64,000 nucleotides of DNA from Derxia gummosa DSM 723 (GCF_000482785.1 NZ_AXWS01000013.1:415708-479707); one strand, 5' to 3'; counted from the first letter of the stretch, positions 52,290 to 62,143 are shown. Notes: a model not told the origin generated them from the sequence alone. A program made the numbers and translations.

Positions 52290-54068
52290 TCACGACACGG
52301 TCAGCACGATGGCGCCGCTGTACGCGCGGCCCGGCACGATCGACGTGTTCACGCCGTCGACCGTCATCGTCAGCGTCTTGCCCGAGGCCGCGACCACCGA
52401 GGCGTTGGCACCGATCGTGAGCTTCGTAAGGTAGGACGTCCTGTTGACGATCCACTCCGAACTGCCGCCGAGCGTCACGTCCACCGGGAAGCTGCTGCCG
52501 GTCGAGGCATAGCTGTGCGTGAAGGCGCCCACGAGCTTGTACAGCTCGGGATGGGCCATGCTGAGCGCGGTGCCGTCGTCGGCCGTCTGGTGCGTCGTGG
52601 TGGCCTGGGTGATCGCGCCGAGCAGGCGGGTGTTGTAGAGGCGCGTGGTGACGCCGGCCGCGACGGTGTTGCCGTTGACGATGTCGCCCACGAGGCTGGT
52701 GTCGCGGAAGGTCGCGTTCACCTCCGACCCCGAGGCCGGGAAGCCCAGCTCGGTCATGTAGGGATCGTCGTTGACGACGGCCTGGATCAGCAGGCCGTTC
52801 GCCGGCACGAGCCTGGCCTTGTTGACGATGATCGTCGGGCTGCTGCTCTTGAGCTGGATCGACGCTTCCTTCGAGTTGATGACGCTGCCCTTGTTGACGA
52901 TCAGCGTGCCGCCCGAGTTGCTGTGCATCATCACGCCGAAGCGGCCGGAGTTGACGACCGTGCCGTTGGTGAAGGTGCCCGACGCCGCGCCGTTGGCCAT
53001 GATCAGCGCCATGTCGGCCACGTTGATGCGGCAGTTGTCGAAGGTGTCGACGCTGTCGCCGATGGAGTAGGCGCCGTAGCCGCTCTGCGTCACCTCGATG
53101 CGGCTGTCCTTGGCCTTGAGGCGGACCTTGGTCGTGTCGTCGGTCGACAGCGCCCCCCAGCCCTGCGCACGGATGCGGCTGGCGGTGTAGGTGGCCGTCG
53201 CGCTGCCCACGAGGTTGGTCGCGCGGTTGTTGCCCGCGAGGCCGAGCACCCAGGGCACTTCCATGAGCTTGCCGGTCGCCACGGTGAAGCTGTAGTCCGA
53301 CGGCAGCGTGCCGTTGCGCACGTCGATGAAGGAGTTGTTCACGTCGAGCGTGCTGTTGCCGCCCGCGAACATGGCGGTGCGGATCGCGCCCTTGGCATAG
53401 ATGTAGGCGCCGTCCACCTTCACCTTCGCGTAGCCGTCGGCCTTGATGCCGGCGCCGAAGCCCACGAAGTCGTTGCCGCCGTTGCCGTACAGCAGGATGG
53501 TCGGATCGGTGATCGTGTAGTTCGACAGCCCGGTCACGATGAAGCCGTTGAACTTCGGCTCGCGCGACTCGATGTACACGCCCTTGGCGGCGCTGTTGCT
53601 CACCGTGCCTTCCGACACGATGGCGGCGACCGACTTGCTCGCCACGCGGGCGCCGTTGTCGATGTACACGCCGGTGCGCAGCACATGATTGAGCGTTTCC
53701 GACGCGCCACCGGGCGAGCCGCTGCTGTAGCTCACGTCGATGTTGTCGGTCACGGTCAGCACCACGTCGCAGCAGTAGGTGCCGGCCTTGATCGGCAGGC
53801 CGATGCCTCCGACCGTGAGGGTGAGGCTCTTGCCGGCCGGCGCCACCAGCGCGGCGCCGCTGCCCAGCTTGAGCTGCTGGAGCTTCGTGGTCGTGTCGAT
53901 GGTCTTCGTGGTGCCGCCGGCCACCGTCAGCGACGGCAGCAGCGTGGGTGCCGTCGGCAGGGCCTGGGCGGTCGCGGTCTGGGCCGCGGCGGTGTCGGCC
54001 AGCGTGATCGCGATGGCGGGTGCCAGGGCGAGCGCGATGAGCCTGGCGAGTTGCGTCTTCGGATGCAT
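52290..54068 (-). CDS. Exported right-handed beta-helix protein of unknown function
   Basis: A 592-residue protein. A signal peptide ends near ITLADTAAAQ. The middle is a chain of short Ser/Thr/Gly/Asn-rich rungs (FTNGTVVNSGRFGVMMHSNS, GGTLIVNKGSVINSKEASIQ) typical of a right-handed beta-helix or autotransporter passenger. No autotransporter barrel is present. The first module (about 62-108) and the last (546-592) match: GKSLTLTVGG...VVLTV versus GKTLTMTVDG...IVLTV, so the helix is capped by related modules at both ends. It is embedded among the envelope genes of operon B only. Surface binding of the substrate is a guess. Confidence 0.6.
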   Translation of the reverse strand: MHPKTQLARLIALALAPAIAITLADTAAAQTATAQALPTAPTLLPSLTVAGGTTKTIDTTTKLQQLKLGSGAALVAPAGKSLTLTVGGIGLPIKAGTYCCDVVLTVTDNIDVSYSSGSPGGASETLNHVLRTGVYIDNGARVASKSVAAIVSEGTVSNSAAKGVYIESREPKFNGFIVTGLSNYTITDPTILLYGNGGNDFVGFGAGIKADGYAKVKVDGAYIYAKGAIRTAMFAGGNSTLDVNNSFIDVRNGTLPSDYSFTVATGKLMEVPWVLGLAGNNRATNLVGSATATYTASRIRAQGWGALSTDDTTKVRLKAKDSRIEVTQSGYGAYSIGDSVDTFDNCRINVADMALIMANGAASGTFTNGTVVNSGRFGVMMHSNSGGTLIVNKGSVINSKEASIQLKSSSPTIIVNKARLVPANGLLIQAVVNDDPYMTELGFPASGSEVNATFRDTSLVGDIVNGNTVAAGVTTRLYNTRLLGAITQATTTHQTADDGTALSMAHPELYKLVGAFTHSYASTGSSFPVDVTLGGSSEWIVNRTSYLTKLTIGANASVVAASGKTLTMTVDGVNTSIVPGRAYSGAIVLTVS

Positions 54069-54113
54069 GTCTCCCTCTCCTTTTTGTCGGGGTGGTCTTG
54101 GGGTGGACGCCGA

Positions 54114-56558
54114 TCAGGCGAGCGCGGGGTCGTGCCCCGGCTTGTTCGCGCCGTTGGCGTTCTCGGTGTTGCCGGCGGTCGCGCGCTCCATCGGGCGCAG
54201 CAGCCAGCAAGAGAGGGCGGGCAGGAGGACGAGCGCGCCGAGCATGTTCCAGAGAAACATGAAGGCCAGCAGCAAGCCCATGTCGGCCTGGAACTTGATG
54301 GGGCTCGCGACCCAGGTCGCGACGCCCACGGCCAGCGTGAGGCCGGTCAGCATCACGACGCGACCCGTGAAGTGCAGGGCGATGCGGTAGCTCGCGCCGA
54401 GGGTCTGGCCTTCGCGCAGCTGGCCGAGCATCACGCTCAGGATGTAGAGCGCGTAGTCCACGCCGATGCCCACGCCGAGCGCGATGACCGGCAGCGTCGC
54501 CACCTTCACGCCCATGCCGAGCCACACCATGAGCGCCTCGGCCAGCACCGAGGTCAGCATCAGCGGCAGCACCGCCACGACCACCGCGCGCCACGAACGG
54601 AAGGTGATGAAGGCCAGCACGATCACCGCCGCGTACACCAGGCCGAGCATCGTGTGCCAGGCCTCGCGCACCACGATGTTGGTCGCGGCCTCGACGCCGG
54701 CCGAGCCGGCCGCGAGCAGGAAGCGCGCGCCGTCGCCGTCGTTGTCGGCCGCGAAGCCCTCGACGCTCCCCACCAGACCGTCGAGCGTGGCCGCCTTGTG
54801 GTCGGACAGGAAGGCGCTCACGGTCAGCAGGCTGCACGTCTCGTTGTAGAGACCGCGCGGCGCGTTGCCGGTGACCATGTTGAGCATGGCCTGGTTGGGG
54901 ATCAGCTCGGCCCACTTGGGGTGGCCTTCGTTCAGGCCCGACAGCGCGAGCCGGTTGAGCCGGGCGAGCGAATTGGTGGCCTCGACGCCGGGCAGCTGGC
55001 CGAGACGCCATTCGAGCGCGTCCACCTTCATGAGCGTGGCCCAGTCGGCGCAGGCGCCCTCGGGCGTGGTCACCATCACCGCGAACACGTCGCTGCTCGC
55101 GCCGTAGTGGGCGTTGATGAAGCCGACATCGCGGTTGTAGCGGCTGTCGGCGCGCAGCTCGGGGGCGCCGGGATCGAGGTCGCCGATCGCGAGATGGCGG
55201 CTCGTCAGGTAGCCCCCCACCGCGAGCAGCAGCGCGACGGCGATCACTGGCAGCGCGCGGCGGCGCGTGGTGAAGCCTTCGAGCGCCTGCCACACCGTCG
55301 TGCGCTCGTGACCGTCGTCGCCGACGAAGCCCTGCTCGGCGCGCAGGCTGCGCTCGGCCGCCGTCGCGTTCACGCCGGTGTAGCTGAGCAGGATCGGCAG
55401 CAGGATCAGGTTGGTGAAGATCAGCACGCCGACGCCGAGGCTCGCGGCGATCGCCAGCTCCTGGATCACGCGGATGTCGATCGCCAGCAGCACCGCGAAG
55501 CCCACGGCATCGGCCAGCAGCGCCGTCAGCCCCGCGAGGAACAGGCGCCGGAAGGTGTAGCGCGCGGCAATCCACTTGGGCACGCCCCGGCCGATGTCCT
55601 GCATGATCCCGTTCATCTTCTGCGCGCCGTGGCTCATGCCGATGGCGAACACGAGGAAGGGCACGAGCATCGAGTACGGGTCGAGCGCGAAGCCCAGCGT
55701 CGGCAGCAGGCCGAGCTGCCACACCACCGCCACCAGCGACGCGAACACGACCAGCAGCGTCGAGCGCAGGCAGCGGGTGTAGGCATAGACCATCGCCCCG
55801 GCGATCACGATCGCCACCGCGAAGAACACCAGTACCTGGCGCAGCCCCTCGATGAGGTCGCCGACGATCTTGGCGAAGCCGGTGATGTGCAGCTTGACGC
55901 CCCGGCCGTCGAACTCGGCGCGCAGGCGCTCGAAGTCTTCCGACAGGCGCACGTAGTCGAGCGGGCGGCCGTCGGCGCCATGGTCGAGCAGCGGCACGAA
56001 GATGACGCTGGAGCGCGCGTCCTGAGCGACGATCTGGCCGATCTCGCCCGAGCGCTGCACGTTCAGGCGCAGCGCGTCGAGGCTGGCGGGCGAGCCGTCG
56101 TAGCCGTCCGGGATGACCGGGCCGCCTTCGAGGCCTTCCTCGGTCACGCCGGTCCAGCGCATGGTCGGCGTCCAGAGCGACTTCATCGCCGCGCGATCGA
56201 CGCCGGGCAGCAGGAAGACCTGGTCGCTGAGTGCGCGCAGCGTGTCGAGATAGACCGCGTCGTAGATGTCGCCCGACGGGTTCTCGACCGCGATGCGCAC
56301 CGCGTTGCCGAGGCCGCGCAGGTCGCCCTGATGGGCCATCCAGTTGGCGATGTAGGGATGGCCGTGGGGCAGCGTCTTCTCGTAGCTCGCGTTGAGCTGG
56401 AGCTTGGTGGCCTGGAAGCCGAGCATGAGCGTGACCAGCAGGCAGAGCAGCAGCACGATCGGCCGGTGGTTGAACAGCGCGCGCTCGATGAGCGAGCCGG
56501 ACTGCCGGTCGAATTGCCGGTCGTCGTGCGTGAGCGTGAGGGGGTGGGGAGCTTTCAT
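54114..56558 (-). CDS. MMPL/RND-family inner-membrane transporter, operon B copy
   Basis: An 814-residue paralogue of the protein at 5776-8298. It has two repeated halves, GVGIGVDYALY with the conserved Asp in the second half, and GMSHGAQ in the first half without an acidic residue. Long stretches between TM helices are the same, e.g. the loop PGAPELRADSRYNRDV. The Pro-rich tail of the operon A copy is missing. The start is ATG at 56558, two bases after the YCF48 gene. Probable role: movement of a hydrophobic compound across or out of the inner membrane with DUF1302, DUF1329 and the propeller. Confidence 0.88.
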   Translation of the reverse strand: MKAPHPLTLTHDDRQFDRQSGSLIERALFNHRPIVLLLCLLVTLMLGFQATKLQLNASYEKTLPHGHPYIANWMAHQGDLRGLGNAVRIAVENPSGDIYDAVYLDTLRALSDQVFLLPGVDRAAMKSLWTPTMRWTGVTEEGLEGGPVIPDGYDGSPASLDALRLNVQRSGEIGQIVAQDARSSVIFVPLLDHGADGRPLDYVRLSEDFERLRAEFDGRGVKLHITGFAKIVGDLIEGLRQVLVFFAVAIVIAGAMVYAYTRCLRSTLLVVFASLVAVVWQLGLLPTLGFALDPYSMLVPFLVFAIGMSHGAQKMNGIMQDIGRGVPKWIAARYTFRRLFLAGLTALLADAVGFAVLLAIDIRVIQELAIAASLGVGVLIFTNLILLPILLSYTGVNATAAERSLRAEQGFVGDDGHERTTVWQALEGFTTRRRALPVIAVALLLAVGGYLTSRHLAIGDLDPGAPELRADSRYNRDVGFINAHYGASSDVFAVMVTTPEGACADWATLMKVDALEWRLGQLPGVEATNSLARLNRLALSGLNEGHPKWAELIPNQAMLNMVTGNAPRGLYNETCSLLTVSAFLSDHKAATLDGLVGSVEGFAADNDGDGARFLLAAGSAGVEAATNIVVREAWHTMLGLVYAAVIVLAFITFRSWRAVVVAVLPLMLTSVLAEALMVWLGMGVKVATLPVIALGVGIGVDYALYILSVMLGQLREGQTLGASYRIALHFTGRVVMLTGLTLAVGVATWVASPIKFQADMGLLLAFMFLWNMLGALVLLPALSCWLLRPMERATAGNTENANGANKPGHDPALA

Positions 56559-56560
56559 GG

Positions 56561-57706
56561 TCAGCGGCCGGTGGAGGTGCCCGTGGGGGCGACGCGGGTG
56601 ATGCCGTTCCAGCCGGCGACGAGCCAGGCGCCGTCGTCGAGGTGCAGCAGGGCGGCCGGCTGCTGGGCCGGCGTGGCGACGGCCGGGCGCAGCGCGCCGC
56701 CGTCCACCGCGAGCAGCTGGCCGGCCTGGTCGAGCAGCCAGGTGTCGCCGGCCGCGTCGCGCAGCGCGTCGGTGATGCCGGCCGCGCCGCCGCCGTCGAG
56801 CCGATGCCAGCTCGCGCCGGCGTCGGTGCTGCGCCAGGCGTTGCCGCGCAGGCCCGCGACGATCCAGGCGCCGGCGGCGTCGCGCGTCATCGCGAACCAG
56901 CTGCCGGCATAGGGTGTGGCGATGCGCGCGAAGTGCGCGCCGCCGTCGGCTGAATGCAGCAGCAGGCCCTGTTCGCCCGCGATCCAGCACTGCTCGCCCT
57001 CGGCGTGCAGCGCGTACAGATGCGCGGCCTTCGGGTTGTCCAGCCGGCCGGCGACGGATTGCCAGCTGCGGCCGCCGTCACGGGTTTCCAGGAAAAGGCC
57101 GAAGGCGCCGGCGACGTAGCCGCGCCGTGCGTCGGCGAAGTGCAGCGCGAGCAGCGGCTTGTCGGCGCCCTCCGATACGAGGCGCTCGGCGTCGGCGATG
57201 GCGCGTTCGTCGCCGCCGGCCTTTGCCTCGGCCAGCACGAGTCGGGCGGCGGCGCGGCCGTCGAGCTGGAGCTGCCAGTGCTCGCCGGCATCGTCGGTAT
57301 GGAGCACGACGCCGCCGTGGCCGGTGGCCCAGCCGCTGCGACCATCGATGAACTGCACCGCCGTCAGGCCGGTGCTCACCGGCACCGAGGCGGCCTGGCG
57401 CCATTGGCGGCCGCCGTCGTCCGACAGCAGCACGACGCCGCGCTCGCCCACGGCGACGAGACGCGTGCCGGCCCGGGCCAGCCCGGCGAGCGCGGCGCGC
57501 GCCGGATCGCGCAGCACGGCGGCCGGGCGCTGGAGCGGCTCGGCCAGCGGCGCGGCGCCGGGCGCGGCCAGCGCGACCGAGGCCGCGAGCAGGCCGCCCG
57601 CGATGCCGGTGGCCAGCATCGCGGCGGCCAGCATCGGCGTCGGGTCTGCAAGCGTTTGCAGGCCGCGCGCGGCGCCGGAAAGGAAACGAGTCGTCGCCAT
57701 GGCCAT
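56561..57706 (-). CDS. YCF48/BNR-repeat periplasmic beta-propeller, operon B copy
   Basis: A 381-residue exported propeller. Five Asp-box repeats are visible (SDDGGRQWRQ, TDDAGEHWQL, TRDGGRSWQS, SADGGAHFAR, STDAGASWHR). The signal sequence is long (residues 1-48) and contains a TGCAAGCGTTTGCA palindrome in the LQTLA codons. It is the counterpart of the protein at 8295-9380 and lies in the same place, between the DUF1329 and MMPL genes. An assembly or adaptor role is inferred. Its enzyme activity, if any, is unknown. Confidence 0.8.
   Translation of the reverse strand: MAMATTRFLSGAARGLQTLADPTPMLAAAMLATGIAGGLLAASVALAAPGAAPLAEPLQRPAAVLRDPARAALAGLARAGTRLVAVGERGVVLLSDDGGRQWRQAASVPVSTGLTAVQFIDGRSGWATGHGGVVLHTDDAGEHWQLQLDGRAAARLVLAEAKAGGDERAIADAERLVSEGADKPLLALHFADARRGYVAGAFGLFLETRDGGRSWQSVAGRLDNPKAAHLYALHAEGEQCWIAGEQGLLLHSADGGAHFARIATPYAGSWFAMTRDAAGAWIVAGLRGNAWRSTDAGASWHRLDGGGAAGITDALRDAAGDTWLLDQAGQLLAVDGGALRPAVATPAQQPAALLHLDDGAWLVAGWNGITRVAPTGTSTGR
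57647..57660. repeat. Recurring palindrome TGCAAGCGTTTGCA (full match)
   Basis: In the YCF48 gene of operon B, in the LQTLA codons. Confidence 0.62.
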
Positions 57707-57710
57707 GCGC

Positions 57711-59066
57711 TCAGCGGATCGACTCGCCCGTCAGCGCCTCGGGCGTGAAGGTCGTGTCGGGGTAGCGCGGCATCACCTTGTACTGCTCGGGCGCGTCGTT
57801 GAGCGCCGAGTCGTAGTACCAGGCGCCCGAGATCAGGTCGTAGAAGCCGAACTGCTGCGGCGAGGTGGTCGCGGGCAGGTCGGGCATCACCACGGGGTTG
57901 CTGAAGCCCATCTGCCAGAGCTGGCCGTTCGCGTCCCAGTGGTCGGCGAGCACGGCGATCCAGGTGTCCTCGTCGAGGTAGTAGCGGCGCTTCGACGCGA
58001 GATGACGCTTGCCGGGCGCAACGGTCGCTTCCAGCACCCAGACGCGGTGCAGTTCCCAGCGCATCGCCGACGGGTCGATGTGGTGCTTGCCGATGGCCTG
58101 GGCCTCGGGCGTGGCGAGCAGCTTGTTCCCGTTGTAGGGGATCAGCATCTCCTTCTTGCCGACGAGCTTCCAGTCGAAGCGGTCGATGCGGCCGTCGAAC
58201 ACGTCGGTCTGGTCGAAGGTCGAGACGCCGGCGCTCGCGGGCGTGGGGGTGTCGCAGCACGCGTTCGGCACCTTGCGCACGCGGCGCTGGCCGGTGATGT
58301 AGGTCCAGACCTGGGTCCTGTCGCCGTCGAGGTTCTGGCGGCCGACGATGCCCTCGCCGGCGCGCATCGGCGGGCCGGAGTTGATGAGGCGGATGCTCCA
58401 GAACTGGCCGTCGAACTTCTCGGGGCTGCCGTCCCTGAAGTAGTAGGGCATCTGGAAGTCGCCCGACGCGATCGCGGTGACGACCTGCCTGCCGTCGGCC
58501 GTCACCTGCACGCCCTTGACGGCCGCATGCCAGGCCTCGCCGCGCCAGCGCAGCAGGTGATTCCAGATCGCTTCCGACCCCGATTTGGGAATCGGGAAGG
58601 GAATTCCCCCATAGGCATTGACGGGGATGTTGTTGCGGATTTCAGCGCGCACCGCGTTCTTCGCGGTGTTGTCATAGACCCATTGCGGCGCGGCGGCGGT
58701 GCGGCGCGACGGATACACGTCCACCCGGAAACTGTCGGGATACTTCTTCAGCATCGCCTTCACGCCTTCACTCAGGCGGTCGGCGTATTGATCGACGTTT
58801 CTTGCCGTGATCTGGTAAAGCATCTTGTCGGCCGAAAACGGGTCCGGACGCTTGCCGCCATTGGTGAAGCCGGCGATCGGCGTGGTATAGCCGCCATTCC
58901 ACGCGGGAATGCTGCCGTCGGCATTGCCGGCCCGTTCGGCGCCGAAAGGCGTGAGTTCGCTCTTGAGCTTCGCGGCTTCCTCCGGGGAAACGGCTGCGAA
59001 AGTGGCGTGGCTCGCACCGATTGCCAGCAGGGCAAGGGCGAGCGGAATCGTCTTCAGTTTCGGCAC
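57711..59066 (-). CDS. DUF1329 periplasmic protein, operon B copy
   Basis: A 451-residue counterpart of the protein at 9377-10738. It has a signal peptide (LALALLAIGASHATFA), the family N-terminus EEAAKLKSELTPFGAERAGN, and the shared stretch ITGQRRVRKVPNACCDTPTP holding a Cys-Cys pair. Its start lies 16 bases after the DUF1302 stop. The two copies share most of the central part, which suggests recent duplication or common ancestry. Probable periplasmic ligand carrier. Confidence 0.83.
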   Translation of the reverse strand: MPKLKTIPLALALLAIGASHATFAAVSPEEAAKLKSELTPFGAERAGNADGSIPAWNGGYTTPIAGFTNGGKRPDPFSADKMLYQITARNVDQYADRLSEGVKAMLKKYPDSFRVDVYPSRRTAAAPQWVYDNTAKNAVRAEIRNNIPVNAYGGIPFPIPKSGSEAIWNHLLRWRGEAWHAAVKGVQVTADGRQVVTAIASGDFQMPYYFRDGSPEKFDGQFWSIRLINSGPPMRAGEGIVGRQNLDGDRTQVWTYITGQRRVRKVPNACCDTPTPASAGVSTFDQTDVFDGRIDRFDWKLVGKKEMLIPYNGNKLLATPEAQAIGKHHIDPSAMRWELHRVWVLEATVAPGKRHLASKRRYYLDEDTWIAVLADHWDANGQLWQMGFSNPVVMPDLPATTSPQQFGFYDLISGAWYYDSALNDAPEQYKVMPRYPDTTFTPEALTGESIR

Positions 59067-59082
59067 GGGAAACTCCTCGGAA

Positions 59083-60786
59083 TCAGAAGGTGCGACGGAC
59101 GTTGAAGGACAGGTAATCGCGGTCGGCGTATTGCTGCGCGAAAGTCCGGTGTCCGTATTGAATGAAGGGTGCGCTCGGGCCGAAGTAATGGGTCCAGTTC
59201 AGGCCGAAACGCCAGACATCGAGATAGGAGCCATTCAGGCCGAGGCTCACGTCGCCGACGCCCTGGCCGAGAAACGAGCCGGTAACCGACGAATTGCCAT
59301 AAAGGCCGTAACCCACGCCGATCGGCACGCTTACATCCACGCCCGGCGACACCTGACGGTATTTGGGTTCGTACACCATCCGCACATTGGCCGAATCGCG
59401 CGTGGCATTCGGGTTGAGCGCGGCGGCGTTCCTGCTGATCGAGAGTCGGCGGTTGAAGCCGATTTCGCCGACGAAATCCGCCTCGCGCGAAATGAAGCTG
59501 GGGCCGAGGCTTGCGATCCAGCTCGTCTGCGCATGCGCCGACTTGCCGACGGCGTAGAGCGGGTTGTTGCTGTTGTTGGCGCCGACGGTGTCGGTCTGGG
59601 CGTCGCTGTCGAGCGGCGTGTTGTCGCGCAGCGAGACCTCGCCCGCGAGGTTCACGTTGTCGAGCGTCGTGCTGAAGCTCGCGCCGTAGGCCCGGATCCC
59701 TTCGTGGAACACCCACTGGTAGGTGCCGACCTGGAGGCCGCTCGCGTCCGCCACGGGCGTCGCGTAGGGGTGCAGGTAGAGGCCCGAGGGGCCGTGGTCG
59801 TTCCAGCGCACGGCGTAGAGGCCGTAGTCCACCTCGCCCGCGTGGAAGCGCAGCTGGATGCCGCCCTGGCCGCTGCGCTTGGCGGCCATGTCGCCCTGGC
59901 GCAGGAAGCCGACATTGCCCGCCGGCGACGAGCCGACGATGAGCCGCTCGCCGCCGGTGCCGAGGGCATCCATGAACGAGTAGTAGCTGCCCGAGGCCGG
60001 CAGGCGGTCGCTGCGCCAGTCGAGCAGGTAGTAGGCGCCGACCATCACGTCGGGCGTGATCTGGAGCTGGCCCGATACCTGGTTGACCGGGAGCATGAAC
60101 TCCTTGAACTGGGCGTTCGGCACCGAGGCGGCCTTGATGACGTCGATCGGCGCCTGCGCGGCGGCGATGCCGTTGCCGCCGAGCATGAAGCTCTCGCCGT
60201 AGAGCACCGTGTGCTTGCCGACGCGCAGGGTCGCGGGCATGTCGCCGAGCGTGGTCCTGCCGGACACGAAGGCGTCGAGCACCTCGGCATAGGCACCGTG
60301 CAGGCGTGCCGTGTCGGCCGTGAACTGGTTGGACGGCACCGATACCGGATTGGCGGTGGAGGGCGAATCATTGGCATTGCCGTCGCGCCGATAGACCGAG
60401 TCGTACCAGCCCGCGCCCGATACCCGCGCGCCGACGCCACGGTAATTGACATCGAACTCGGTAAACGCGTCGAGGCGATTGGAAACCAGTCCGCGCTTGA
60501 AATTGCGACTGCCGTCGTCGGTATTGGGGAAGTAGTTGGCCGAGCTCGTGTCGTAATTGGGGCCGCCGATGATTGAATCGGAGCGGCCACTCGTGCGGAA
60601 GCCCGTGCTGTACTTGAGCGTCGTATCCCAGAGGATTCTGAGATCGGGATTGCCGGTATCGAATTCGAAGGCACCCGCCGATTGGGCAACGAGCGCACCG
60701 AAACCCAGCACGCCGGCCCGCGCCAGCAGGCGGGTCAGGGCAGGCGGAAGATGCCGGCGGGAATGCCGGCCCGTATTCTGATTCAT
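59083..60786 (-). CDS. DUF1302 outer-membrane beta-barrel protein, operon B copy
   Basis: A 567-residue exported barrel ending in SFNVRRTF. After the signal peptide comes the family start AFEFDTGNPDLRILWDTTLK. It shares the regular beta pattern and the SAGWYDSVYRRD-like segment with the copy at 10764-12485. It is the first gene of operon B and therefore closest to the LysR-controlled promoter; making the uptake barrel first is a common arrangement. The ATG at 60786 lies behind GGAGACC. Confidence 0.83.
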   Translation of the reverse strand: MNQNTGRHSRRHLPPALTRLLARAGVLGFGALVAQSAGAFEFDTGNPDLRILWDTTLKYSTGFRTSGRSDSIIGGPNYDTSSANYFPNTDDGSRNFKRGLVSNRLDAFTEFDVNYRGVGARVSGAGWYDSVYRRDGNANDSPSTANPVSVPSNQFTADTARLHGAYAEVLDAFVSGRTTLGDMPATLRVGKHTVLYGESFMLGGNGIAAAQAPIDVIKAASVPNAQFKEFMLPVNQVSGQLQITPDVMVGAYYLLDWRSDRLPASGSYYSFMDALGTGGERLIVGSSPAGNVGFLRQGDMAAKRSGQGGIQLRFHAGEVDYGLYAVRWNDHGPSGLYLHPYATPVADASGLQVGTYQWVFHEGIRAYGASFSTTLDNVNLAGEVSLRDNTPLDSDAQTDTVGANNSNNPLYAVGKSAHAQTSWIASLGPSFISREADFVGEIGFNRRLSISRNAAALNPNATRDSANVRMVYEPKYRQVSPGVDVSVPIGVGYGLYGNSSVTGSFLGQGVGDVSLGLNGSYLDVWRFGLNWTHYFGPSAPFIQYGHRTFAQQYADRDYLSFNVRRTF

Positions 60787-61073
60787 TTCAAGGTCTCCTC
60801 TCGCGTCGGATTCATCGCTCTTTGGCGATTGAAAATTCAGGCAAGCCTTTCCCCTCGCGCCGAATCGGCACGAATCGAAAACAGGTCGGTTTCTGGAGGG
60901 GCGGCAGCCGCGGTAGCCGGATCATTCGGCCGAAAGCGGCTGGCGCGGGAGGCCGTTCAATCCGCCTGGGTGGAATCGCGGAGGGAATCGGCCTTTCGCG
61001 GGGAGGGCTGGTCCTTGATTTGTCGCAATTCTAGATGCGAGTTATCCGACGGCAAATAAGAAGGTATCGAAGC
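60787..61073. other. Promoter region between operon B and its LysR gene
   Basis: With the operator at 61074-61098 this forms the 334-base divergent spacer between DUF1302 and LysR. It holds no gene. It is less GC-rich near the LysR gene. No clear -35/-10 pair was identified with confidence. Confidence 0.5.
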
Positions 61074-61098
61074 GATGATTTGACAGCATCAAATGATC
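61074..61098. promoter_or_regulatory. LysR-type operator GATGATTTGA-CAGCA-TCAAATGATC
   Basis: Ten-base arms with a single mismatch around a 5-base spacer; the inner ATTTGA/TCAAAT is perfect and contains T-N11-A. It ends 22 bases before the LysR ATG, so it can both repress the LysR gene and activate operon B. It is the strongest operator in the window. Confidence 0.7.
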
Positions 61099-61120
61099 TA
61101 GGGCATGCCATAATGGCCAA

Positions 61121-62029
61121 ATGCGACTTGGCCACTTCGACCTCAATCTATTCGTCACGCTCGACGCGCTTCTCGATACGCGCAGCATTACCCGCGCGGC
61201 CGAAAGGCTGCATATCGGCGCATCGGCCACGAGCAGCGCGCTCGGAAGATTGCGCGAACATTTCGGCGATGAATTGCTGGTGCAGGTGGGCCGGCGAATG
61301 GAACTCACGCCGCTGGCGCAAAGCCTGCGCGAGCCGGTGCGCGACGTGATCCTGCGTTCGCATGCGACGCTGGCCTCGGGCAAGCGCTTCGACCCGGCCA
61401 CGGCGCGGCGGCGCTTCGTGTTCAACGCCTCCGACTACGCGACCACCGTGCTGCTCACGCCGCTGGTGCAGGCGCTCGAAGCCGAGGCGCCGGGGATCGT
61501 GGTGGACATCGTCGGCCTCGGTGACAGCTCGGTCGAACGGCTGGAGCGCGGCGATGTGGACTTCGCGATCTACCCCGAGCGCAACGCCTCGCCCGACCAT
61601 CCGCGCCTCCAGCTCATGGAGGAGACCTATTCCTGCGTGGTCTGGACCGGCCATCACCTCAAGGGCGGGCAGATGGATTTCGACCACTACATGCGGGCGC
61701 GGCACGTGGCGGCGCAGTTCGGTGACCAGCGCGTCGCCACCTTCGAGAGCTGGTTCATGGCGACGCACGGCGTGCAGCGCAACGTGGTCGTGACGGCGAG
61801 CAGCTTCAACGCGCTGCCGCTGCTGGTGGTCGGCACCCAGCGCATCGCGACGATGCATACGCGGCTTGCGCGCATGTACGCGCGGCTGCTGCCGATCCGC
61901 GTGCTGCCGGCGCCCTTCGAGATGCCGGTGCTCAAGCTGGTGCTGCAATGGAACCGGCTGCTCGACCATGCGCCCGACCATTGCTGGCTGCGCGAACGCA
62001 TCCTCGCGGTGGCGGAACAGGTGGTCTGA
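61121..62029 (+). CDS. LysR-family regulator, divergent from operon B
   Basis: A 302-residue LysR regulator of the same NodD/LinR-like subgroup as that at 12769 (DLNLFVTLDALLDTRSITRA, SATSSALGRLREHFGDELLV). The effector domain holds DYATTVLLTPLVQALEAEAP. Adjacent to operon B with a near-perfect LysR-type operator in between. The high similarity to the LysR of operon A, together with the paired operons, means that each system carries its own regulator. Confidence 0.89.
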   Translation: MRLGHFDLNLFVTLDALLDTRSITRAAERLHIGASATSSALGRLREHFGDELLVQVGRRMELTPLAQSLREPVRDVILRSHATLASGKRFDPATARRRFVFNASDYATTVLLTPLVQALEAEAPGIVVDIVGLGDSSVERLERGDVDFAIYPERNASPDHPRLQLMEETYSCVVWTGHHLKGGQMDFDHYMRARHVAAQFGDQRVATFESWFMATHGVQRNVVVTASSFNALPLLVVGTQRIATMHTRLARMYARLLPIRVLPAPFEMPVLKLVLQWNRLLDHAPDHCWLRERILAVAEQVV

Positions 62030-62045
62030 GCGGGGCGGTGAGCGC

Positions 62046-62081
62046 GCCCGGCCGTCGCCCGCCCGGCCGTCGCCCGCCCGG
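62046..62081. repeat. Short tandem repeat GCCCGGCCGTCGCCC
   Basis: The 15-base unit occurs twice in a row (62046-62060 and 62061-62075), followed by a partial third copy to 62081, just after the LysR stop. Probably slipped-strand expansion in noncoding DNA; no coding role seen. Confidence 0.7.
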
Positions 62082-62113
62082 GCAAGAGTCGCCGGGCTGT
62101 CGATCGCGGGCGA

Positions 62114-62127
62114 TGCAAGCGTTTTCA
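62114..62127. repeat. Recurring palindrome TGCAAGCGTTTTCA in intergenic DNA
   Basis: The clearest occurrence outside a gene, between the LysR stop and the terminator. Confidence 0.5.
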
Positions 62128-62143
62128 GCGTGCCGGGCGGCGC

